A stretch of 16,237 nt of DNA from JAWOJF01 sp046481785. Lineage in GTDB: Bacteria; Bacteroidota; Ignavibacteria; Ignavibacteriales; Ignavibacteriaceae. The stretch is taken from contig JAWOJF010000167.1 of assembly GCA_046481785.1 (NCBI GenBank), positions 1-16,237 on the forward strand, read 5' to 3'. Under the pieces are notes generated by a model. The model was not told where the DNA came from and ran no database searches. It saw only the letters and a list, made by a program, of their open reading frames with translations. A program made the position numbers and the translations under genes. Of this stretch, positions 1 to 6,770 are shown piece after piece (positions within the stretch are counted from its first letter, which is position 1; each line of letters opens with the position of its first letter).

Positions 1-261
1 ACACTGCTTGCCGATGATTCTCCGACCGCAGGCGTGACATACCTCTGCTTGATCTGGCATCAGTTTGCCGCCGCTCCGGGGGAGTGTTTTTAACAGGGCA
101 ATTGAATTTTTATAACTGCAGTGTTCACTCCACATTACACTGAAAATTCCTAGTTCAGTAAATGAAGGTGTTCTTCCTAATATTTTTTTTATTTTTTCAA
201 ATTCTTCTTCGGTAAGTCCATGTTCAAGGGCAAGCTCTAAGGTTACTTTTTGTTCCTGCAT
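1..261 (-). CDS. purL: Phosphoribosylformylglycinamidine synthase PurL, N-terminal fragment
   Basis: FGAM synthase (small-PurL type) catalyses the ATP- and glutamine-dependent fourth step of purine synthesis in the cytoplasm. The reading frame enters from the window edge and starts at the ATG at 261-259, the first Met after an in-frame TAG six codons upstream. It reads through a recognisable PurL N-terminus: LELALEHGLTEEEFEKI, then ILGRTPSFTELGIFSVMWSE and HCSYKNSIALLKTLPRSGGK. The SVMWSEHCSYK block is diagnostic of PurL. After about residue 67 (near base 60) the frame stays open to the edge, but it reads PDQAEVCHACGRRIIGKQC instead of the expected (V)xAGEENAGxVDIGDG block. Bases 1-63 are about 56% GC (35 of 63 by hand count), well above the surroundings. 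The gene identity is secure for 61-261; the last 60 bases may be a junction or an assembly artefact. Confidence 0.88.
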   Translation of the reverse strand, partial: MQEQKVTLELALEHGLTEEEFEKIKKILGRTPSFTELGIFSVMWSEHCSYKNSIALLKTLPRSGGKLMPDQAEVCHACGRRIIGKQC

Positions 262-496
262 TTCCTGAATTTCTCTCTATTAATTATTAATGTAAAATAG
301 TTAAAAATGAAGATGTTGTTAAGTTCAATTTATTGATACGATATAAACTCAATATCAAATATAAGAATTATAAAGGTGTGATTAAAAAGTACGGTATTAT
401 TTTTATTGCTGTTTTATTATTAGTATGTCTGTCCAAAACGTATGTTTTTCAGAATAACTTAGACAGCATTGTGACATATGTAAGGTTAAGATGAGT

Positions 497-672
497 CTTG
501 GCCTCAAAAGAAATGCGCCTGTCCCGCCCTGGCGGGATTAAGAAATTTTGCGTAATGAAGCGTAATGGAAAGACCTGTCCCGTTAGCGGGATTCTGTTTG
601 AGCCCGCTCTGGGGCGAGTTAATTTTCCATAGTGTAATGGAGCAAAATTTTAGCATTTCTTTTGCAGCCTTG
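497..672. repeat. Nested inverted repeat of about 176 bp, MITE-like or structured RNA
   Basis: The outer arms are 497-516 (CTTGGCCTCAAAAGAAATGC) and 653-672, whose reverse complement is CAAGGCTGCAAAAGAAATGC, giving 16 of 20 matches. Inside them, AAATTTTGC at 543-551 pairs with GCAAAATTT at 642-650, and ATGGAAA at 565-571 pairs with TTTCCAT at 624-630. The three arm pairs are properly nested, so the whole unit can fold as one long interrupted hairpin. GCGTAATG occurs twice, 10 bases apart (550-557 and 560-567). Two GC-rich palindromes lie inside. It encodes nothing. A non-autonomous mobile element or an intergenic repeat family is the likely reading; a structured transcript is an alternative. 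Confidence 0.65.
518..591. repeat. Pair of GC-rich palindromes sharing CCTGTCCCG...CGGGATT
   Basis: TCCCGCC (522-528) and GGCGGGA (531-537) form a perfect 7-bp stem around CT. TCCCG (578-582) and CGGGA (587-591) form a second stem around TTAG. Both are preceded by CCTG and followed by TT, so they are two copies of one motif with different apices. A third, imperfect GC-rich palindrome follows at about 603-618. They sit within the nested inverted repeat and contrast with the AT-rich surroundings. Confidence 0.7.
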
Positions 673-681
673 ATTTTTTGA

Positions 682-707
682 TTCCTTTTTTATCAAGAAA
701 AAAGGAA
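682..707. repeat. 10-bp AT-rich hairpin
   Basis: TTCCTTTTTT (682-691) and AAAAAAGGAA (698-707) are exact inverted repeats around ATCAAG. The hairpin begins 9 bases after the outer arm of the nested repeat and is probably part of the same mobile or dispersed unit. The U-rich arm is inside the stem rather than after it, so this is not a classical intrinsic terminator. Confidence 0.6.
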
Positions 708-859
708 CTCAGCGAAGCGATACCGATTGATTTTATAAACTTATTTTTTTTGGACAGCATTTTATGTATCTCATGTTCAAGTTGGAAGGATTGATTTTCA
801 TTGTTCGAATAAATCCTCTAAATAAGTCATTATTCTTTATTTTTTTAGAAAATTCAATT

Positions 860-898
860 TATTTTGGACAGCAATGATTATTAGCAGTGCTGTCCAAA
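860..898. repeat. Inverted TTTGGACAGCA pair (GGACAGC repeat family)
   Basis: TTTGGACAGCA (863-873) is exactly inverted at 888-898 (TGCTGTCCAAA) with a 14-base spacer. Related single copies occur at 429-438 (CTGTCCAAAA, inverted), 748-759 (TTTTGGACAGCA-like) and 1158-1167 (TTTTGGACAG). Five copies in about 740 bases, in both orientations, is far above chance. They could be transposon-end remnants or binding sites for a regulator; the sequence does not decide between these. Confidence 0.65.
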
Positions 899-1078
899 TT
901 AAAATTATTATTATAATAATACTCCTAAAATAGAGGCAGAATCCGGATTTTTTTTATTATCATCAAATCGATCCTCAACCCATCGTCCCTAAGGAATTGT
1001 AATAATTACAGGAATACAAGGGCTTATACCATAAACAGGTAACTATATGTTAAGGTATAATATATATTGCTGTTTTAA

Positions 1079-1143
1079 GTCCCGTCAGGGACGTTATGTT
1101 TATAGATATAGGTAATCTCAATATTTGCAAGTTCCGTAGGAAC
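1079..1143. repeat. Two related palindromes, AAGTCCCGT..GGGACG and AAGTTCCGT..GGAACG
   Basis: GTCCC (1079-1083) pairs with GGGAC (1088-1092) around GTCA, and GTTCC (1131-1135) pairs with GGAAC (1139-1143) around GTA. Both are preceded by AA and followed by G. The stems have covarying bases (C-G versus T-A), which suggests that the hairpin shape is kept. From memory, similar short GTCCCGTAGGGACG palindromes are common in intergenic DNA of Bacteroidota-related genomes; I could not check this. Confidence 0.55.
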
Positions 1144-1155
1144 GAAACAAATTAT

Positions 1156-1180
1156 TATTTTGGACAGATATGATTATTAG
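1156..1180. repeat. Second copy of the 25-bp unit found at 860-884
   Basis: Bases 1156-1180 match bases 860-884 at 23 of 25 positions, differing only at the two bases just after GGACAG. The match extends through ATGATTATTAG, beyond the GGACAGC core, so the repeated unit is at least 25 bp. The copies are direct repeats 296 bases apart and bracket the stretch holding the GTYCC palindromes. This copy ends 114 bases before the GH13 start codon. Confidence 0.65.
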
Positions 1181-1293
1181 ATATTGCGCCTCTATAGTTG
1201 TGTACACCACCCTATTTTCCTTAAAGATTTATTATATTACTGTTAAATGATTTAGCTTAAAGTGTTTTATTTCATAATTCGGGAGCTTTTCTT

Positions 1294-4200
1294 ATGAAAT
1301 TTTCCGGTTTCAGGATACTATCGAAAGTTAAGTATGAGTTTCATGTATCTAAAGATGCAAGAGCAAAATACAGCTTTGACCAGTCACTTTTTTCAATTAC
1401 AGGTGATTTAATAGTAGCAAATTTTTACCAGGCAAGAGTTCTTTCTGAAAAAATAAATAACAAAAGAAAAGAAGAAGGCAGCACACAGCTTGTTACCGCA
1501 GGACAAATTAATGCTCTCGGGCTTCTTCACGAAATTTTTCATTTTCTTATACGGCTTTATGAAGAGAAAGAAAATCCCGGCGTATTTTCAAAGGGAGTTA
1601 ATCATCTTAAAAACACATTAGGTGAAACAGAACTTAACAGAATACTTTTGGAATATGTTAATGATTTCCCCCCTCTTGAGGTTTATAACGGCAAAATTTT
1701 AGCAGAAGATTTTCTTAAAGGTTCAACTCAAAACAAACCCAACAGCGAAATTATTCTTGAAGAGTTAATCCTTCTTAATCTTGGTAATGAAAATCCGGCA
1801 ACTGTATCTCTGGAGGAACTTTATTCTGATAAACCACTTTCGAAAAGAACTCAATATCTTAACCTGATTAATGAGACTGAAAAGTTTTTTGTAACTGAAA
1901 AACCATTTGGGCCTGATAACCTCTCTTTAACACAGTTCCTCCGGAAGCCAATAAAAACAAACCCGAACAGCATTGAAGGTCAGCTCGATTATATCTTATC
2001 CAACTGGGGTGCATATATTTATCAGAAGTTTTATGAAAGACTATTAGGGAGTAAAGACCTGATACATGAAGATTATAAACTTTTTGTGCCTCACGGCGGG
2101 GGCGAAAAAGGAACACCGCCTGTTCCTCAATATAAATTTGATGCAGATTTTTTTGAAAGAATCCGCGCAAAACTTGCCCGCGGTGAACAGCTTACCGATG
2201 AAGAAGCTCAATTCTACTATGCTGAAACTGAACAGTTTACAACCGATATAGACTGGATGCCCAAAGTAGTTATGCTGGCAAAAAATACTTATGTGTGGCT
2301 GGATCAGCTTTCAAAAAAATATCAGCGTGAAATAAAAAGGCTCGACCAGATACCGGATGAAGAACTTGATGCCCTTGCTCGATGGAATTTTACCGCATTA
2401 TGGTTAATTGGAATTTGGGAAAGAAGCAGTGCCTCTAAAAAAGTAAAACACCTTACCGGGAACCCTGAGGCAGTCTCTTCTGCTTACTCACTGTATGATT
2501 ATGTAATTGCACAAGATATTGGCGGAGAAGGTTCTTTTCAAAATTTAAAAGATAGGTGCTGGCACCGGGGAATAAGATTATCCAGTGATATGGTACCAAA
2601 CCATACCGGCATCTATTCAAAATGGGTAATTGAAAAACCGGATTATTTTATACAGACAAGTTATCCGCCTTATCCCGGTTATTCATTTAACGGCCCCAAT
2701 CTTTCAGATGATCACCGCGTAGAAGTAAGGATTGAAGACAAGTATTACAACCGCACTGATGCTTCTGTAGTATTTCAGAGGCTGGATTCTTACACGGGTG
2801 ATATAAGGTATATCTATCATGGCAATGATGGAACACATATGCCCTGGAATGATACCGCACAATTAAACCTGCTTATACCTGAAGTCCGTGAATCTTTAAT
2901 ACAAACAATTATGCATGTTGCAAGAAAAACACCCATCATACGTTTTGATGCTGCAATGACTCTTGCAAAAAAACATTTCCAGCGCTTATGGTTTCCTCAG
3001 CCCGGAACAGGAGGAGCAGTACCCTCCCGGTCCGATGCGGCAATGACGCGCGCAGCATTTGATGAAGTTATGCCTGTTGAATTCTGGCGGGAGGTTGTTG
3101 ACAGGATAAATACTGAAATGCCGCAGACACTCCTTCTTGCAGAAGCGTTCTGGCTTATGGAAAGTTATTTTGTAAGGACACTTGGTATGCACCGTGTTTA
3201 TAACAGCGCTTTTATGCACATGATGATGAAAGAGGAAAATGATAAATACCGCGAACTGATGAAGAATACCCTTGAATTTAATCCAGAAATACTAAAACGT
3301 TACGTTAATTTTATGAGTAATCCTGATGAAGAAACTGCTATCAACCAGTTTGGTAAAGGTGATAAATATTTTGGTATCTGCGTTATGCTTGTTACAATGC
3401 CCGGATTGCCAATGTTTGCTCACGGTCAGATAGAAGGCTTCTCGGAAAAATACGGCATGGAATATCAGCGCGCTTATTATGATGAGTTTGTTGATGATAA
3501 TCTTATAACGCGGCATGAAGCAGAAATTTTTCCTCTCTCTCAAAAAAGATATCTCTTCAGCCAGGTTTATCATTTCGAGCTCTATGATTTTATTAATATC
3601 CATGGAGATGTTGCTGATAGTGTATATGCTTATTCAAATAAATCCGGCGATGAAAAAGCATTAGTTCTGTTTAACAATTCTTTTAATGAGTGCAGCGGTA
3701 CTATTAATTATTCATCTCAAAAGGCCTCGGCTGCAGGTCATTTATACAATAACAAACTTGCTGATGCCCTTAGCCTGAAAAATGACGGTATGTTTTTTTA
3801 TATATGCAGGGAACACAGGAGTAATCTTGAATACCTTCTGAATGGAAAAGATATGCACGATTTCGGCTACTACACTTATTTAGCAGGGTATGAGTACAAG
3901 GTATTTATCGATTTCCGTGAAATATATGATATTACTGGTATTTACAGAACAATATATGACAAGTTAAACGGGAGGGGTATATCTTCTGTTCATAAAGCAA
4001 TCCAGGAGCTGCAGCTAATCCCTGTACATAATTCTGCAAGGGAACTATTTTCTTCCGTTAACTTTGATAAGTTTAGCTCATACTGCTTTGATCCGGCTGA
4101 TGAAGGAACGGATGGTAAGGCAGAGTTAACAAAAAGTATAGATACTTTCTTACGTGAGTTTAACAGTATAAATGAAATACCTGTGGATATAGATTTCATT

Positions 4201-5235
4201 ATAAATACTTTTTCAGAAGACCTTGCTGCAGTTAAAGAATTTAATAAAGTATGGAAGAATAATTCTTCAAAAAAGAGAATCCCTCAGTGGATTGCTGATG
4301 CATCAGAACTGATAAAAATATTTTCCAACGGCAAAGAAAGCCGTGATATACTCTACCCGGTTATTGTGTTTAAAAATTTCTCCGCCGGGTTAGCTATGCT
4401 GAAATCAGGGGCTGGTGAAAATATATTTGACAGATTAATGATGGATGTTATCCTTTATGAATCACTTGAAGCAAGACTCAATTTCCCTGAGAAAATAGCC
4501 CAAACTGTTGAATTGTTAAAATTCTTAAGCAGGGATGCTAATATTCATAATTCAGGAAAAGTTATACTTAAGCAGTTATTCCCGGATGAGGGGAAAAAGC
4601 TAAAAAAGGGTGGGATGCAAAAGTCTCCCCTGTCAAGAGAAGAGTTTTTTATTAACAGGCTGTTTAAACTCAATAATGAATATAACTATCTAAAGGTAAA
4701 CCAATACAAGGAAAGTCTTTTTTATCACAAAGAAAGTTTTGCTGATTTAATAGATTGGATTTATACTCTTTCTGTATTGGAAGAATCCAAAAAATTCCTT
4801 GTGAGGCGGTTAACAAACGGCAGAAAAGCTGTTAAAAAAGATTCGATTCCGGCTGATAAACTGGAAAAGATTTTTATATCAGGAGTAAAAAAGGAAACTG
4901 AATTCTATAAAAATATTAAAACTTTATCCTTACAATCAGGTTATAAGGTTAAAGAATTAATATCTCTTACAAGTAAAACTGGCGCCGATAAGGCTGACAC
5001 TGAAAAGAAAGAGAAAAAATCCATTGTAAAAAAGACCGAAAAAAAATCTTCTGCAAAAAAGGCTGCAGCAATAAAAACTGAAAAGAAGTCTGCAGAAAAA
5101 AAGACCGTTAAAAAACCTGCAGAAAAAAAGACCGTGAAAAAACCTGCAGAGAAAAAGAATGGGAAAAAACCTGCAGAGAAAAAAATATCTAAGATAGATG
5201 AAAAGACAACGGTAAAAAGGAGAAAGAATGAATGA
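1294..5235 (+). CDS. GH13-family alpha-amylase-like protein with N- and C-terminal extensions and a lysine-rich tail
   Basis: This 1313-residue protein has a glycoside hydrolase family 13 (alpha-amylase clan) core. It has no signal peptide, so it is probably cytosolic and acts on alpha-glucan or a related glycoside; the substrate is unknown. The barrel starts near WNFTALWLIGIWERS (364-378). Region I is DMVPNH (432-437), region II IIRFDAAM with nucleophile Asp552 and Arg550, and region III LLLAEAFW with acid/base Glu617. Region IV reads SNPDEE with Asn676-Pro677-Asp678, so the usual His of NHD is Pro. A beta-rich stretch follows (about 770-815), then a mostly helical region of unknown function (about 860-1235). 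The end (1236-1313) is a Lys/Glu/Ala tail with 9-residue repeats. Residues 1-330 are an unassigned extension. GGGAG at 1281-1285, 8 nt upstream, supports the start. It overlaps the next gene by 8 nt. The catalytic residues are complete, but the exact activity (hydrolase or transferase) cannot be told. Confidence 0.88.
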   Translation: MKFSGFRILSKVKYEFHVSKDARAKYSFDQSLFSITGDLIVANFYQARVLSEKINNKRKEEGSTQLVTAGQINALGLLHEIFHFLIRLYEEKENPGVFSKGVNHLKNTLGETELNRILLEYVNDFPPLEVYNGKILAEDFLKGSTQNKPNSEIILEELILLNLGNENPATVSLEELYSDKPLSKRTQYLNLINETEKFFVTEKPFGPDNLSLTQFLRKPIKTNPNSIEGQLDYILSNWGAYIYQKFYERLLGSKDLIHEDYKLFVPHGGGEKGTPPVPQYKFDADFFERIRAKLARGEQLTDEEAQFYYAETEQFTTDIDWMPKVVMLAKNTYVWLDQLSKKYQREIKRLDQIPDEELDALARWNFTALWLIGIWERSSASKKVKHLTGNPEAVSSAYSLYDYVIAQDIGGEGSFQNLKDRCWHRGIRLSSDMVPNHTGIYSKWVIEKPDYFIQTSYPPYPGYSFNGPNLSDDHRVEVRIEDKYYNRTDASVVFQRLDSYTGDIRYIYHGNDGTHMPWNDTAQLNLLIPEVRESLIQTIMHVARKTPIIRFDAAMTLAKKHFQRLWFPQPGTGGAVPSRSDAAMTRAAFDEVMPVEFWREVVDRINTEMPQTLLLAEAFWLMESYFVRTLGMHRVYNSAFMHMMMKEENDKYRELMKNTLEFNPEILKRYVNFMSNPDEETAINQFGKGDKYFGICVMLVTMPGLPMFAHGQIEGFSEKYGMEYQRAYYDEFVDDNLITRHEAEIFPLSQKRYLFSQVYHFELYDFINIHGDVADSVYAYSNKSGDEKALVLFNNSFNECSGTINYSSQKASAAGHLYNNKLADALSLKNDGMFFYICREHRSNLEYLLNGKDMHDFGYYTYLAGYEYKVFIDFREIYDITGIYRTIYDKLNGRGISSVHKAIQELQLIPVHNSARELFSSVNFDKFSSYCFDPADEGTDGKAELTKSIDTFLREFNSINEIPVDIDFIINTFSEDLAAVKEFNKVWKNNSSKKRIPQWIADASELIKIFSNGKESRDILYPVIVFKNFSAGLAMLKSGAGENIFDRLMMDVILYESLEARLNFPEKIAQTVELLKFLSRDANIHNSGKVILKQLFPDEGKKLKKGGMQKSPLSREEFFINRLFKLNNEYNYLKVNQYKESLFYHKESFADLIDWIYTLSVLEESKKFLVRRLTNGRKAVKKDSIPADKLEKIFISGVKKETEFYKNIKTLSLQSGYKVKELISLTSKTGADKADTEKKEKKSIVKKTEKKSSAKKAAAIKTEKKSAEKKTVKKPAEKKTVKKPAEKKNGKKPAEKKISKIDEKTTVKRRKNE
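5089..5196 (+). repeat. 27-bp tandem repeat encoding (P/S)AEKKTVKK units
   Basis: Four consecutive 27-bp units occur, marked by CTGCAG at 5090, 5117, 5144 and 5171. They encode SAEKKTVKK, PAEKKTVKK, PAEKKNGKK and PAEKKISKI (residues 1266-1301 of the GH13 protein). Units 1-2 are nearly identical and units 3-4 have diverged, so copy number may vary between strains. The composition resembles the basic tails of histone H1-like bacterial proteins. Confidence 0.85.
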
Positions 5236-6682
5236 GAAAAAATATTTTACACTGGTTATACTGCTTTTAATAAGTAGTTTTGTACATGCCCAAACAGAAT
5301 TAATACCTGCCTTCCCAGATATTACATTTGAAGGGCCTGTTGACCTGCAGCATGCAGGAGACGGAAGCAGCAGACTCTTTGTGGTTGAACAATCCGGCAG
5401 AATAAAAGTATTTGAGAATTCTTCCACTGCCACAACAACAGAGACTTTCCTTGATATTACTGACCGGGTAACTGCCGGTGGTGAAATGGGTTTGCTTGGC
5501 CTTGCATTTCATCCTGATTATGAAAATAACGGCTACTTTTATGTCAACTATACAAAGACTAATCCCAGGGAAACCCGGATTTCCAGGTTCCAGGTAACAT
5601 CAGATCCCAATTCGGCAGATCCGGAATCGGAGGAAATATTATTAACATTTACTCAGCCAGTTACAAATCATAACGGCGGGCAAACATCCTTCGGCCCTGA
5701 TGGTTATTTATATATTGCTACCGGCGATGGCGGTTCCGGCGGTGATCCCGATAATAATGCACAGAACCTCATGAGCCTGTTAGGAAAAATCCTGCGGATC
5801 GATGTAGATAATACTCAGGATAGTTTGAATTATGCAATACCTGATGACAACCCATTTGTAGGTGCTGTTTTTGTTGCTAGAGATGAAATATATGCATATG
5901 GAATGCGGAACCCATGGCGTTTTAGTTTTGACAGCTCTGGAAAATTGTGGTGCGCAGATGTAGGACAAAATGAATGGGAGGAAATTGATACAATTCAGAA
6001 AGGCGGAAATTACGGCTGGAGAATTATGGAAGGAACGCATTGCTATAATCCCGCTTCGAACTGTGATACATCAGGTTTAATCTTACCGATTTATGAGTAC
6101 TCACATAGCAGTAACGGCGGTTCTGCCTCTGTTACCGGGGGTTTTGTTTATGAAGGATCAGCCGTTACTAATTTGAGGGGCAAATACATTTTTGCTGATT
6201 ATGTTTCGCGCCGTGTATGGTCACTGATTTATTCAGGAGCAAATCCTGATATACCGGTAGTTGAACTTGTAAGTACAGCACCTGCAGGAATTACATCCTT
6301 TGGGGTTGATGAAAATGATGAGCTTTACTTATGCGGCTCTAACGGTACTATATATAAGTTTGCTTCAACTGTAAGTGTTGATGAAGGGACTATTAATCCC
6401 GAAAAATATACACTGCTTCAGAATTACCCGAATCCTTTTAATCCTTCAACAACAATAAGGTATAATCTGCCTGAAGACAGTAATGTAAAAATTGAGTTGG
6501 TCAATTCTTTGGGAGAGATAGTATCTGTTCTAACAAGTGATTTTAAATCACGAGGTAATCACACTTATAATTTAAATGCCGGCGGACTCTCATCAGGGAT
6601 TTACTATGTAAGGATGAGTGCTCAATCAGTTTCATCCTCAAAATCATTTATGAATGCAATTAAAGTTGTATTCATGAAATAG
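5228..6682 (+). CDS. Secreted PQQ-dependent glucose/sorbosone dehydrogenase-like protein with T9SS sorting domain
   Basis: This 484-residue extracytoplasmic beta-propeller belongs to the glucose/sorbosone dehydrogenase family, whose members oxidise aldoses with PQQ as cofactor. Residues 1-21 form a Sec signal peptide (YFTLVILLLISSFVHA, cleavage before QTE). The propeller covers about 25-380. Family motifs are LLGLAFHPDY, NHNGGQTSFGPDGYLYIATG (148-167, where His148 matches the catalytic His of soluble glucose dehydrogenases), DGGSGGDP, YGMRNPWRFSFD (Arg227), WCADVGQNEWEEID and NYGWRIMEG. Cys272 and Cys279 could form a disulphide. From about residue 393 there is a type A type IX secretion sorting domain (YTLLQNYPNPFNPSTTIRY, then a short beta-sandwich ending near KVVFMK), so it is probably exported and cell-attached or released. 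AAGGAG at 5217-5222 inside the upstream gene gives the ribosome site, and the start overlaps that gene's stop. The actual substrate is unknown. Confidence 0.9.
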   Translation: MNEKKYFTLVILLLISSFVHAQTELIPAFPDITFEGPVDLQHAGDGSSRLFVVEQSGRIKVFENSSTATTTETFLDITDRVTAGGEMGLLGLAFHPDYENNGYFYVNYTKTNPRETRISRFQVTSDPNSADPESEEILLTFTQPVTNHNGGQTSFGPDGYLYIATGDGGSGGDPDNNAQNLMSLLGKILRIDVDNTQDSLNYAIPDDNPFVGAVFVARDEIYAYGMRNPWRFSFDSSGKLWCADVGQNEWEEIDTIQKGGNYGWRIMEGTHCYNPASNCDTSGLILPIYEYSHSSNGGSASVTGGFVYEGSAVTNLRGKYIFADYVSRRVWSLIYSGANPDIPVVELVSTAPAGITSFGVDENDELYLCGSNGTIYKFASTVSVDEGTINPEKYTLLQNYPNPFNPSTTIRYNLPEDSNVKIELVNSLGEIVSVLTSDFKSRGNHTYNLNAGGLSSGIYYVRMSAQSVSSSKSFMNAIKVVFMK

Positions 6683-6709
6683 ATTCAAAACAGTTAAACC
6701 GTGCCCCAG

Positions 6710-6738
6710 CCTTCCCTTCTCCAGGGGACAAGGGAAGG
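6710..6738. terminator. Candidate hairpin between convergent genes
   Basis: CCTTCCCTT (6710-6718) and AAGGGAAGG (6730-6738) form a 9-bp perfect stem with a loop that can partly pair (TCC with GGA). It lies 28 nt after the dehydrogenase stop and 32 nt beyond the stop of the convergent oxidoreductase gene, the usual place for a shared terminator. No U-tract follows on either strand, so it may instead be a dispersed repeat or a factor-dependent stop. Confidence 0.4.
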
Positions 6739-6770
6739 AGGAGGCATGTTATACACTTCGCAGCATGCGC

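Larger units (their letters stand above)
262..1293. other. 1-kb gene-free spacer rich in repeats
   Basis: This is the divergent spacer between purL (minus) and the GH13 gene (plus). I see no credible coding region and no tRNA or rRNA. It is AT-rich and holds several separate repeat families, listed individually: a nested inverted repeat, a stable AT hairpin, dispersed TTTTGGACAGC motifs and two GTYCC/GGRAC palindromes. A further short inverted pair is TTATACC at 1024-1030 with GGTATAA at 1054-1060. Promoters for both flanking genes must lie here, but no -10/-35 or Bacteroidota-type -33/-7 pair is clear enough to call. Confidence 0.7.

Noticed and set aside
429..1180. CRISPR array
   Set aside because: The GGACAGC repeats occur in both orientations, with irregular spacing and partial matches, and no cas genes are nearby.
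1525..1545. HEIFH (His79-Glu80-x-x-His83) in the N-terminal extension of the GH13 protein, matching the HExxH zinc-protease motif
   Set aside because: No third zinc ligand or other protease signature is nearby, and the motif sits in a helical stretch; I recall related proteins having DEILH-like sequence at this place. A chance match is the simplest view.
4957..5433. 158-codon minus-strand open frame
   Set aside because: It is the complement of the lysine-rich repeat and the start of the dehydrogenase gene; its Phe/Leu/Cys-rich composition is a by-product of the AAA/AAG codons opposite.
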